This document shows positions 1 to 11,881 of a DNA stretch of 64,000 nt, one piece after another. How positions within the stretch are numbered: position 1 is the first letter of the stretch; each line of letters begins with the position of its first letter. Position numbers and translations under genes: made by a program. The notes under the pieces were generated by a model. The model made no database searches, was not told the origin of the DNA, and saw only the letters and a program-made list of their open reading frames with translations. The DNA is taken from positions 1,054,001-1,118,000 of the forward strand of contig JBCAMK010000007.1 in assembly GCA_038503065.1 (NCBI GenBank), written 5' to 3'. The stretch comes from Paragyromitra xinjiangensis (taxonomy: Eukaryota > Ascomycota > Pezizomycetes > Pezizales > Discinaceae).

Positions 1-874
1 CTTCAACTATCTTCCGGAGTCGGCAGCTGTACGGAGAGCGACGTGTAACCCGAAATTTTCTCGATTTTCACAGAATATCACTCGTCGATCAACATTGGAT
101 AGGTGTACTTTATTCGTTATTCTTATTTCTTCCATTAAGTGCATTCGCCACGAGATAAAAGGCTGGTGGCGTGAGTGGCGTTTTGCTAGGTGCATCCAAC
201 CACCTAGATCATGGCGCTCAAAGAGCGTATTCGGTGTTTCAACCCTCGATTTTTCAGAAGCTGTTTCGAGTTGGACAGGAATCGATGAGATATAGTGGTC
301 CTCCCAGCCGACCAGCCTGTACATATAGAGAAAGCACTCACCCACCACCATACCCCTCTATCCCACTCTTTAGTCTGCTTCTCACGAGAATACTAGTCTA
401 TTTGAATCTATAGCCACCAGCTTAAAATGCTACCCCATCCCTGGGACCTAGCAGCCCCCAAGTATATATCCTCCTAGGCCCCAAAAGCCACAATTAAAGC
501 CCCAAAGTGCCGGCCTTCCCACATCAACAAGTACCCAATAGTACTTATAGCTTCAGCCATATACCTATCGATATCCTATTATATTAGCTATTCCCCAAGC
601 TGACCCCCACAAATCCACCACTGTACAAGCAAGGGAAAAAAAAGCCTATATATAAAATATAAAAGCAAATAATATTCAAAGGGCATCATCCACACTTTAT
701 CCAAATACCCATCAAGCAGACCCAAACCATAAAAAAGCAGACCCAAAGCTTTAAAGCAAACTCCCAATCCGTCCCATCGCTACAAATACAAGTTTCAAAC
801 AAAGCGAGGTATCATTAACACTGAAGAGAAAGAAAAAACAAGAAATCCAACCCACGTCCATGCCTGCATTTTCA
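1..874. other. left-edge intergenic DNA and 3' flank of kelch gene
   Basis: I see no supportable gene here. A 114-codon open frame on the minus strand (7-351) has no recognisable domain, and competing frames overlap it. From about 640 the DNA becomes A-rich and is probably the 3' untranslated and downstream region of the minus-strand kelch gene that ends at 875. Confidence 0.5.
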
Positions 875-2993
875 CTAATGATTAACGACTCTTAAACTCC
901 TTCTCGGACTTAACAACACTCCCCAGAATGTTGGCTCCCCTACTAGCTCCATCTCGCTATCACTACGCTCCATCTCTGGCGCAATTAATGCATCGTCGCC
1001 GCTAGTCCGCCTGCTATGCCTGTTGCTGATTGCTACCTTCTCGCTAGCCTCTCTGAGTTCTTTGATTTTTCTTTTATACCACACATAGGCGCCTAGTAGG
1101 ATGAGAATCACAAGCAACACGATCCCAGCGATGATAAGGCCGATTATTAGACCAATATTTGTCGATTTGCCGTGAGAGGTAGACGAGGAACTATCAGCGG
1201 AAGGATACGAGGTGGTTGTTATAACGCTAACGCTGCCATCGCTATTGGTGACTGTTGCAGTTGTAGTAGATGCGGTGTGGGGGGTAATCGTCGTGTACTT
1301 ATAATCTCCCGGTTGCCCTGTCGCGACTGGTGAGCCTGGATCTGGAGTTTGAACAGGCTGGGTTACTGTTGCGCCACCTGTTGGATCCCCGCCGATTATG
1401 TTGATGACAATTTCTGGAACTAGGTAGAACTCTGATATACTTGTGTAGCTGCTGGAGAAGGTGTAACTCGTCTTCCACTCGGTTGCCGAAGCATCGAAGA
1501 TGTAAATTCCAGGACTATCACAACTGAGTTCCTGCCCGACGTACCCTCCAATCACAACCATCTCGCTCCCATGAAGTTCGCATGTGTGCCCTGCTCTTGC
1601 AGGAGGGACCGGCTGCCCATCTGTGTTCACCTGGATCCACGAGAAGGATGGTATAGTCAAGATCCACATATCACTAAGTTGAGTCTGGTCTCCATAGGGA
1701 ACAAGGTTCTGCCCGCCAAAGAAATAAATATTATGTGAGCTGCCATCAGAGGCAGAACCAACGACAGCGCATGGGTTAACACGGTATTTCGGGGTGGAGC
1801 CATCGGTAGCTTGCTTAGTCCAGGTGCGCGTGGAGAGATCGTATATGTCAACTATATTAAGTTGGGAGAAGGTATCGTTGCGCCCGCCACCGATGCTGAT
1901 GAGAATACCTTCCTTTCCCCATGGAACCTACGAAGGGATAAATTAGCCGCCAATTGTGCTTTAGAGGAGAATAAAGCTTACAAATACCAACACCCCATCT
2001 GCTCTCTCTGGAACACCGGCCTCCTGTAACCCATCCCCTGTAACATTCAAGAATTGATTCTTGCCCATATCAAACTGCAACAGACTCTTCAAATATACCC
2101 GCGCTGTCTGGACACTCCATCCTTCAGTCGTATATGCGTCCAAATGCCCACCAAAATAGAATCCCAAGCCTCGCTCAGGAATACTAGCCCCTGCTCCCTC
2201 CGCAGCTCTCTTAATCGTTTTACTACCGGAGTCACTGGAGATAGAAGTTTTGGGGGTAACGTCGCTCCATCGACCCGAAGCTATGTTGTACTGCCAGAGT
2301 GCAAATGGAGTAGGGGTAGCGGGAGGTTTATCGGAGAAGAGACCGCCGTAGAGATAGATGTTCTTGTAGTCATGCCAAAGGTAGCTATACACGAATGTGG
2401 ACACGTTAGTAATGGTGGCGAGAACAATCGATCGACAGGAGAGCAGTTACAAACCCATTCGCTACTGCAGGCGGCCCATTCGGTTGTGGAAGACCATTGA
2501 GTTTCGGAGTCGCAATATCCCAACCCTCGCCCAGCGATAAAGTTAAGAAATTATTATCTACACCATTATTAACCTTTCATCCCATATTTATCAATAATGC
2601 AAGAAATAACGTACTCCATGTATTTGTAGTCTGTCCAGCACTAGTCTTTGCTTGTCCACCATAGATATAAACAGTATCGTTCACCAACACACTCTGATGG
2701 CTCCACCTTAAACAAACATCCGTCCTGCTATCAGCCCGTTTCTCGAATATCGACCATCCTTCCCAACTGCTTCTTCTTTTCTCAATTTTCATGCGGGGTT
2801 CCGGAAGAGCTTCGGCTTCGGCTTCGATTACTTGGCCCCGGTGGGAGGAATGCTGGAAGAAGGCCGGGAAGGAGACGAGGAAGATGGTTAGAAAGAGCGA
2901 TATTCGTGGAAGCGAGCGAGGTAATGGAAAATAGAAATATGATAAAAAGGATAATCGGGTTGAGCGGGATCCCGTGTGTACTACTTGATACAT
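875..2993 (-). CDS. kelch-repeat beta-propeller protein with C-terminal transmembrane helix
   Basis: Four exons: 2993-2615, 2557-2455, 2384-1982 and 1927-875, giving 645 aa; all junctions keep frame and use GT...AG. The N-terminus has a hydrophobic stretch (about residues 30-50) that could be a signal peptide or anchor. Kelch-type blades follow, recognisable from repeated YIYGG, YLYGG, FYFGG, YFFGG and VVIGG strands, each followed by a Trp in the next strand. A Ser/Thr/Pro-rich stalk and one strong membrane helix (about residues 553-578) come next, then a basic stop-transfer YKRK and a short cytosolic tail. This layout is common among fungal kelch membrane proteins, some of which are polarity or wall-linked; the partner cannot be told from sequence. 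The start at 2993 is the first in-frame Met; a 5' extension through another intron is possible. Confidence 0.85.
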
Positions 2994-4455
2994 GTGATGT
3001 CCTCTAAGTGATAATTGATGATGGAAGGTCAGATCGCGTCAAATGGGGGAAGGGAGCAATTCACGGGGCGAATCTCGGAGGAAGTTGACCATGAGAAGGT
3101 GAAACCATAAAACTAAACGGTGAAAGGGGAGAGTAACCTGTCAACCTCTGTATGGGATTTTAAGAAAACCATGACTTCACCCAACCTCGAGAACCTGCTT
3201 CACCACCTACCTTCCCCTTGAGCCCCACCGGTAACGTTTTGTGCAGCCCACTAACCCGAAACTATCGTCATTCTCACGAATGGGGCTTTCTCAGAAACCC
3301 AGAACTGCTGATCGCGCCATCTAGGATTTAACCATCTTTCCTGTATCTGGAGCTGTTCAGATAGAGTTGGTCGCCGCCAGTCCTCGCCGCCTCAAACAAT
3401 CCCTGTAAACTTTGACAGCAGTTCCTAGTCTAACGACATACGTCATAGAGTCTTGGCACCTGTTTCGTCTAGCCACGAGGTGGAGGCGAGGGAGATCGCA
3501 AACTTGGGGCCCATTTAGCGATTCGATGGTGCAAGATATTCCTCTTTTCTTTCCCTAATGATAATCAATTACCAGTTCACGTGACGTCATAGTTCATTTA
3601 TTACTAACATGGCTAAGTGACTTTGCCACTACCTAGCTACGCGCTCAGCCACTGTTCCTGGATGATATGGCACAACATCCCAGGAATCACTCCTCACAAG
3701 CCATTCATTTCTCACATATTGTAAATCGCACACTACGAACATAGATATCGCGCATATTAGTAATAAAAGTACATGCGCATAGCAGACTTGGTGAAACGAA
3801 CTTTGGCAGGAAATAGAGCTAATTCGGCGTGTCTAGTATATGCATATTACATGTAGTCTATATCTAGTATATAGCATCTTCATGGCAGTAGTGATACTTT
3901 AATATGTACTTACTAAACCACAATTTTTATATAGCCAATTCTGATATCAATATATTAAAGTTATCTTCACATTTCACCTACTCCCATCATAATATGCCCA
4001 CAATATAAGCTACATGCACTTCACAACCCACAGACCCACTCTAGGATGTATACAGGACTATCTACAGTTTCATCAAAAACAACTCAGGAGTTATAGAGAC
4101 ATTACTATATACAGTGTTATCCATTCAGTCCTTTATAGCTATAATTACTGTATAAATTATGTTTACCCACTACGCCGACTAGACTACCTCGACTATAGCC
4201 TCCTCTTCTCTTCTCGCTCTTCCATAGTGCCCTTATGATCACGCGGTCTGTAAACCCCACCTAATCTCTCTCTAAACCACCTCCCATACTCTTCCCCCAT
4301 AAGCACCATCCAAAATCCCTCAACAAGACATCACAATACTTCAATAAACCCACCGACAACACTCTACCACCTGAGTTTTTTTTAAAGCTCTTCAAACACA
4401 GCAAACTGTTCCTTAATTTCACCCTTTTCGAGCGTAGTGAAATTCAACTTCTCTA

Positions 4456-5866
4456 TCATTTCATCATAGTCCCCGTCGAAGCCCTCGATTGCAAGGAGAT
4501 ATTGCCGTAAGAGTTCAATACCGGAGACGTGCGTGGCATTGTCCGATTGGACTTACACCTCATTATTGCCTTTGCTCCTAATTTCATCTTTCTCCGACCT
4601 GGAAGTTGAAGAACGGGAGGAAAAGAATCAACTACCAATGGAGCTGTGAGACGATAAAGCATGGGAGCTGATAGCTGGGTGATCCAATAGATCTCTATTG
4701 AGTGTAAATTCTCTGGTGGGTTTGCAAAGAAGTACACAATATCGAACACCAACTTTCCCCTGCCGTGGATAGCGATCGTTCTTGGAGATACAGATAGCGG
4801 GGACGTAGCTAGGGTGGGGGCATCGTCGACGAAGCGGCAGAGTTAACAGAAATTCAACTTCTGCTACTAGTGCAGAAAATGGGTTTCCATGGGATTCCCA
4901 TATTTTGTTCTACGGTACCAGCACTGGCTAGGTAGAGGTTTACCAGATGATCCTTGACAATGATCAATATCGATTCCAAGGCTTGCACGAGGCCAATCGT
5001 CTAGCTGGAGATAGGCCTTTACGAAAGCAAGGCCGGATACGCTAAGTTTAGCCGTCGTTCCTGAAAGGAACTTGAGAGGAAACGGGTTGCCTGCACCAAT
5101 AATTATCACACATGGCATTTTGAACCCAAGAATCTACAAGTCCCCAAATCGATGATTCCTCGATCTTCACGAAATTCCAGGCGCACACATCGTAAACATA
5201 TACCCCAAAGAATCACCCATAGATCAACAGAAATCTAAGACTTAACTCTCAACCATTAATTCATTCACACAGATACCCATTTCAAGGTCAGGAAGGATTG
5301 CTGTCATCACCAAAATCCTCCCACCAGTGCCCGCACCTCGTCACTCCATATGTAGATGGTGCCAGTTTCTGCAACCACCATCTCAGATTCTTGGGCCCCG
5401 CAAAAATTTCGCTTACCGTATCGGAAGTTTGGCATCACCCACATTCCCGGACTGATCCAAGTCCCTCGGTTACGACAGAAAAATGGGATACCCTGGATAT
5501 GCGCAATCAAATTAAACGTATCCTTTAAGCTAAAAAAACGAGTTCCCCGGTATTGAGTGTTGGCGAGTGAATCTGCCGAGTTTACCGCCTTGCTGGTGCG
5601 TCTATTGCGTGGCAGTTTCTGCATCCATCGAGTGACTTTCCATGATTACTTTACCCAAAATCAAAGCACCTAGGCTCACCGCATGCATGGCCAACATTCA
5701 CAGAATAGACTGACTGTAGTGTATGCTTTTGAGACGTCTCGGGTGGCTGATAGCGAATAGCCAACCGCTGCCATGATCCTTCGGTCTTAAGCCCACAGGA
5801 ACAGTACGGGGCATTGTCCAAGTCCGAAGTACCCCCATTCCAGGATTCCACTACGGCTGTTTTCAA
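4456..5866 (-). pseudogene. possible decayed or unrecognised multi-exon gene
   Basis: Minus-strand open frames at 5866-5651, 5624-5307, 5118-4867 and 4752-4456 read like protein and are separated by plausible splice sites, for instance GTAAGC after the codons for NFRYG near 5417 and ATGCAG before 5622. I could not join them into one consistent frame and no domain is recognisable. It could be a relic of a degraded gene, a lineage-specific gene, or chance. Only the clustering on one strand supports it. Confidence 0.2.
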
Positions 5867-7271
5867 ATTTCAAGTTAGCCTGGGGGACCACTGATTTCGT
5901 TAATTTAATCAGAAAAACTACCTAGCTAATGCCTACGCATAATTCCCGTGATTAGTTTGATGATCTGCAACTCTTTGACCTTGCAAATGAGGAGGCACGT
6001 CTCAGCGATACCAAGCTACAGAGAATATCAGCTACATGTGGTTTAATGTAGAAAGCACAAGAAACGAAGCACAGTTGCTCAAATGTTTGGCTCGCACAGA
6101 TTCCGTAGTCATTGAGTTTATGGGTACCGACACTAAGGATCTATAGGCTATGGAATACAGGGTCCCAGACAGGGTTTTGTTATACCATAACTACAGTACA
6201 ATTAATTTCGACAAACAGTGTCTCCAGTTACATAAAACCTAACCCGGAAAAATATCATTAATCCTTAAGAGTACATGTAGATCAATGCATAACGTCCTAA
6301 CTGTTGCCAAGTTGACACGTGTATTTGACGTATGCACGTGGTGTTCCTGCTGAATCCATGTCACAACACCGGGGGTAACAGAAAATAAACGTCTCATTAA
6401 TCCTGTCAAGTGCGTCGTAGGCTAAGTATCTGCCGACATCCGCTAGCACACTACAGCATCTATCCAAAGCATAAGCTATCACTACATGCTTGGTAGCATG
6501 AAGCCATGGCTAAGATGGCGTACCGGACTTTAATTAATATTCGCTTGCAGGATTAAGGTTCTGAGGGAGCTAAAACCGGTTGTGCTCCGAGATTACGGAT
6601 TAATACGAGTGATCCTTGATGAAAAAAACAAAAGTTAATCGGTGAACTGATCCTGTTGAAGCATAGTCTAGCTCTTGAGATAACCAGAGCCGTAATTGCT
6701 GTCAATATCATTAATATGCAATGGCAGATCGCATGCTCCTGAATATCGTTACCGTCCATACCGCAAGCCCCATACCATTGATTCCCCAAAATAAAGCGTT
6801 GAACTTATGGCCCTTGTATTTATCACCTCCTCGCCTCTCCTAATTATGCTTATGGAAATCTAGAGGCTCTTTCAAGTTTTCCCTTAAAATGCCTTAGGCT
6901 TCAATTCCTTTGTAACTATACATATAAACCCCAATCATCCTGCCCACATGGAGACCCACAACAAAGTCGAAAGGCGTATCCGTAATGCACCCGTGCTCGG
7001 GACGAGCCAGCCGGCTGGACAGTTGCTAGGAAAATTGCCATGGTGGCTTCTTCTAGAACCCTGAAGATGGGTGGTGTCCGATTGGTTTCCGGGTTAGTGA
7101 AACCCTTGAAGATACATGTACGTACGTACTAGTACTAGGGTGTAGGGGTAAGTCTGGCGACAGGTGGCGGTGCAGCGCTCTGCTCGAGAGACTCACAGCT
7201 TTCTGAATTGTCCTAGTTTTACCAAGCGACTTAGGTCAACATTATCTATAGAGTATTCTGAATTGATTAAG

Positions 7272-7535
7272 TATGGTGTGAGAGGGCGTAGAGGGCGAGC
7301 TGGGCAACCTAGCTCACACCCTCTTCAAAAAAAGATTCGTTGGTAAAGTCAGTTAAAAAGCGCCATCTGTAGGAAAAATACAATTCTTGTGGCACAGATC
7401 ATCCCTTTGTGTCGATTGAATCAGCCATCAAAAGCCTCAACTGCTGTTTTCAAGATTTTGATTGGCCAAATGAGCCCAATTGCAAGGGTGTGAACCAGGT
7501 TGCCCAGCTCACCCTCCACGCCTTCTCGCACCATA
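7272..7535. repeat. 264-bp inverted-repeat element (MITE-like)
   Basis: Two 51-bp arms, 7272-7322 and 7485-7535, are inverted copies of each other with 45 of 51 bases identical around a 162-bp centre. The outer ends both read TATGGTG inward. All six mismatches are transitions (C/T or G/A), as expected from cytosine deamination or RIP after the arms were identical. Each arm also holds a smaller palindrome (GGTGTGAG...CTCACACC). There is no transposase frame, so a miniature inverted-repeat transposable element or another foldback element is likely. I could not find a clear target-site duplication. Confidence 0.65.
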
Positions 7536-8733
7536 TTTCCACCAGCCTCAAAAAAGTTGTGTGGACTGGCACAGGAAAATTGACATACGTTGTCGCACCA
7601 CCATGTTCGCCAGGCTTGCCCCTGCACCCTAGTATACAGGAGTAAGAATCCATAACATTCACATCATTTCAATGACTATTTTATATCGCTAACAACCTCT
7701 TCTCCCATACAGTAAAATACTTCTAAAGCATGAGAGCTTTCCTAATTGATATAGATTTTCTATGATATCATTCCCGGGGTGGTCCTAAAAGCTCATATTC
7801 CTGATTTGCAACACAAACTAGGAACCCCAGATAGCCCAGAAAATTACCATGTAACCTGTACTCTATCCTAGGTCTCTGTAAATAAACGTGGAGAGAGAGT
7901 TGTGTTGGGGCTTGACTCGTTGCCTCGCAGGTGGCCAACTTCTACAGTGTCCCATTTCCCGGTAACTTTCGCTACTGTCCACGGAGAGCTGACCGTTCCT
8001 CGATCATGAGCTTTGACTGCTTCCAATATATTCAAACCCCTGCGCTAGTTGACTATCAATTTAACATACCCATCCGATAAAAATTATCTTATACCCAAGG
8101 GATTCCTTGTTGCCATGGCCCCCCCACATCCCAGTAGCTGAGATCGCCATCCTCCCGCGCGGCCGGCGTCAACCTTGTATGTCTCCGCCATCTTGCATCC
8201 CCGCATTGTCAGCTCCATACGCATAACCTCATCGAATTACTCCAGTTACACTGTTCCATAGCGCCTCGCATCGGCAAGAATTCCGAGCAGAGCGTTGGCA
8301 ACTTGCGGTCACAATTGACACATTGCGTGGAAGGAATACCCCTGGGGGCGATGCGTTGTGCATGCGTTGTATACGCCAGTAGTGCCCGAACAATTGGGTA
8401 CCTACATGTATGTAGCTTGAAGGAAGCTAGTTGCTTAATTTTAGTTGATAGGCCTCAAGATTGGACGAGCGTGGTGTTTCCCCAGCTTTGTAAGATCTTT
8501 AAACCAACTCTGGAACCTTTACGGGGCCACGCCTAGAACGAGAGCCTCAGATGTGCCTGGACTTTACGCAGCATATGTGTATAGTTCTTGTGTATAAATT
8601 GATCATGATCCAAGTTCATAGCTTGATCGTTACCAAAAATTTTGGTTGCAAGACTCCAAATTCACTTCAGAACCTAGGCCTACTAGTACGTACTACTCGC
8701 TGCAGTTTTCTCGATATCTGACTATTTCCAAAT

Positions 8734-9915
8734 ATGTCTCTTTTCACTAATGGGTAAGTTAAACGAATCTTTACATTGCCTTCCCCGATCTGAAATCTAA
8801 TCACTTTTATAGTCAAGTTGCACTCGTTACTGGGGCTGGTTCAGGAATAGGACGGTCCGTGGTTGGAGAGCTTGTGAAAGAAGGTTGTCTAAATATCATA
8901 GCAGCGGATATCTCGGAGCCAGGTCTTCGAGAAACCACTGCTCAGGCCGAGAAAATAAACTCAGCTGCTAAGATCCATTGTGTCAAGGTCGATATCACCA
9001 TTGATAGCGAGATCCAGGGAATGATCGATAGTGGCGTGGAACGGTTCGGCCGCATTGATATATCTGTCCATTGCGCTGGGATTGCTGGAACGTTCAATGT
9101 TACGGACGAGTTATCGATCGAGGATTTTGATAAAGTGGCAAACATCAATTATAGGGGTGTATGGGTTACGGAGAGAGCTGTTTTGAAACAGATGAGGTGT
9201 CAAGAGCCGAGGGAATTGGAGTGAGCTTAGACCCCAGAAATATTGAGAATACGAAGAGTAACGTTAAATTAAACCTACAGAAATGGAACTAAATCTCGGG
9301 GTAATATCGTGAATATTACCTCCATCCTTGGGATGGTAGGGATGCCAGCTATCAGTCCTTATATCGCCGCAAAACACGGTAATAATCGAGTCGCCCATAT
9401 TTGGCAACTCTTCAAACTCTAGCTTACCTTTAATTAGGGGTTGAGGGACTTACAAAGGCGGATGCTATTGACTATGCTAAATACAACATCAGAGTCAATG
9501 CTGTAGCACCTGGGTATGCATAAATGAGGACCTTATCTAAAAACTTTGTTTCAGCTTTTCTCAGACACTGATATTCATCCTATACTACATTCAGTTTTAT
9601 TGGACCTACTCGCTTGACAAGCTCAAGCAACTGGGAAGCAGTGAGTTTCCAAAACTGAACCTTCCCCCCATAGAAAGACGAACTAATTCAATTAGCTTGA
9701 CCCTGTCATCATGTCATGCCCTATGAAACGTTTTGGTAGGGTTGAAGAAATTGCCGCAGCAGTTATTTTTCTTGCAAGTGATAAAGCTACGTTTATCACC
9801 GGCGCTTCCTTGGCGGTGAGTGTGCCTTGCCTCAGAAACACACTTATGTAAATCTTTGTGCTTGTGCTGACCTATAGCTACATTACAGGTGGATGGCGGA
9901 TACACTTGCCACTAA
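8734..9915 (+). CDS. short-chain dehydrogenase/reductase (SDR)
   Basis: Seven exons: 8734-8753, 8813-9220, 9281-9378, 9438-9513, 9595-9640, 9696-9815 and 9889-9915, giving 264 aa. Classical SDR signatures are in order: the cofactor-binding TGAGSGIG at residues 13-20, an HCAG in place of the usual NNAG, catalytic Ser157, and Tyr170-x-x-x-Lys174, then the N(A)VAPG motif and a C-terminal ASLAVDGGYT typical of the family. It is expected to be a soluble NAD(P)(H)-dependent oxidoreductase; the substrate cannot be deduced. Six introns in a 795-nt coding sequence is high for this genome. It lies alone in an AT-rich tract, convergent with the rhodopsin-like gene, and shows no frameshift or stop, so it has escaped decay. 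Confidence 0.9.
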
Positions 9916-10354
9916 TACCACGATGGCATGGATAGCTGGCTATAGAGATCGGGTATTTGCTGGTGTGGTGTGTGTTGAAGCGCGTATATGATGCGTATAT
10001 AGGAGAAAATTTTGTCCATACGATGAGCTATTATAATAAGCATTTCCCGGTTTATTTTCGGTGGCAGTGCATTTTTCTTTTCTTTTTCGATTTTCAGTTC
10101 TGGTTCAAATATCGGATATCGACGGTGGCGTGACTTCCAATATGCATCACTAGATTGAATACACCCCGAAGAGCTTCGAATTTCTATATATCGATTGCTG
10201 TGACAATAAACTAGCTAGGCTTTGACCATATCTCAGTGGTATATAGCGTGATCCACTTAATATTATATAAATGAACGTTAACATGAATTTACACACTGAT
10301 TCTAACAACTTTCATAGTTAGTCGTCATTCTATAAGTTCCCGCTGACGGTTGTG
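9916..10354. other. convergent 3' intergenic region
   Basis: This 439-bp stretch lies between the convergent ends of the SDR gene and the rhodopsin-like gene. It presumably carries both 3' untranslated regions and poly(A) signals. No gene is seen. Confidence 0.5.
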
Positions 10355-11881
10355 CTATATATATTCATTGTATGGATTGCTATTAACACCGTTATCCCCA
10401 CGATTTTGCGTACCGCTTTTCAGAGGATATCCTTCAAGATCAAGTCCTTGGGAAGTCTCTTCATAAGATACTTCAGTCTTTATCATCAGCGCTGGCCCAT
10501 TCTCAAAAATATGTTCTATAGAGTCAGAATCGAGCATCGTGCTGTTCCTTTTTGCTTTTCGGTTCGAAAGTTCCACGGAAACGTCGTTAGAGTGTGGGTA
10601 ACTTCCCGTCGTAGAGTGCCCACCGTTCCAGAATTGTTGGGTGAAGAGTGGTAGAATCATTGGGCCATTTCCCACGAGAACTGCGACGAAAGTTTCCCGG
10701 CAGGCCCAAATTGCTGCTGTCGAAGAGTTCTTAGAGTCCTATGGTTCCGTTTCACATCAGCATGAACTTATGAAAGTTAGTCCTTCAGCTGATACTTACC
10801 GTCAAACTAAATACACAACGAAGGATTGCAGCTAGCATTACGAAAACACCAGCAGAAAACATAAGAATGAGAAACATCTTGCGCCTTAATGGCATTTGGG
10901 CTTTAACCAGAAGCTAAGCAAAGATATCATGTAAGATAACTACCGCTGGTCTGGAAAAAATCGTAGGAGTTTACTCACTGGTAGTGGCACAGAAATGATT
11001 AGGCCATCTGTGAAAAGATTAAATACAAGAACAACAATGTAATAAACGGGATTTTCTATTTCACACATTACTATAAACCGTTAGAGCTCCCGAAAGGCAC
11101 TAGAGGCGATGACAGGAAGGGACCTACATCCTGGATCAGGAACGACCTTTTTCGTGGCAGCAAATCAGTAAAGACGCCTTTTAGGTAAACGAATACGGGT
11201 TGGAAACACCTGGAAAGATTTACTCCATGGCCTAAAACCACCTGTTAAAACAAAGGTTCAAGAGTCAAACAAAAGGGGATAATGCATGGGGTTTACGTAC
11301 CGGCAAGTCAAAAACAAAGTGAGGATGATAGCCACCCAAGTAGTTCCGACAGCAGTAAAACACCACCAAATCAAATTTTGCCGGTCAAGCCCAAAGCTAT
11401 AGAGGAAAAAAAATATAGTTAGCAATGGTATTTAGTTCACGATTGAGATTGGAGGTACTCAGGTTCAACAACGTTATGCGTTTAAAGAAGAAAACCATGC
11501 AAAATTTTAGAACATAAATAAGCCCAGAATATGTGAACCATCCAACCATAAACGCCTTTGTGCCCAATGTCCTACTAGAAATTTCGTGTGGAGTAAGTGC
11601 TGCTCGTCCAGCAGGTGTTAAGCCGGAGTTGGTTCCTTTTGCACGGCCTACAAGGTGCGCCATTGCCGTCTCGACACTATAAACAATCTATTGTCGAAGG
11701 TTAGACTTGCTAGAGGATCCTCGAATCTAGGTATCCTTACCAGTCCAAAAGCCATCAAATAGTCGTCCGGCTTGAGGCCAGCCCTACCAACCATCTTTAA
11801 TCGAGTGCCCAAGCGGGTAATGATTGTAACTGCCCCCAGCGCGTAAAGTGTCCATGATTCGACAATGTATTCCAAAGACAT
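10355..11881 (-). CDS. fungal rhodopsin-like (SAT4 family) integral membrane protein
   Basis: Eight exons by my splicing: 11881-11741, 11687-11473, 11396-11301, 11231-11210, 11146-11128, 11070-10979, 10913-10800 and 10738-10355, giving 360 aa. Family marks are clear: an N-terminal helix followed by the LKPDDYLM motif, Y-x-LKFCMVFFFKRIT-type helix, a CRP loop then VVPDPG, a long NPVYYIVVLVFNLFTDGL helix, MPLRRKM, a LAAILRCVFSL helix, and the ACRETFVAVLVGNGPM helix before a hydrophilic tail of about 100 residues. Seven helices at the plasma membrane are expected; ligand and role are unknown for this very large fungal family. Oddities are two tiny exons (22 and 19 nt) and a weak GTTGTT donor after exon 2. 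The 5' half should be confirmed by RNA evidence. Confidence 0.8.

Larger units (their letters stand above)
2994..8733. other. long AT-rich gene-poor tract
   Basis: Nearly 6 kb without a confident gene. Open frames are short and AT-rich stretches such as 3840-3960 are dense in TA steps, as in repeat-induced-point-mutation (RIP) degraded DNA. Two items inside are listed separately: a cluster of minus-strand open frames (4456-5866) and an inverted-repeat element (7272-7535). A TATAAAT-like motif near 8593 may serve the SDR gene. Confidence 0.5.

Noticed and set aside
10355..11881. Rhodopsin-like gene as a pseudogene with in-frame stops near 11230
   Set aside because: A different acceptor (after GGTTTTAG at 11232) and a 22-nt exon remove the stops and restore the family CRP loop.
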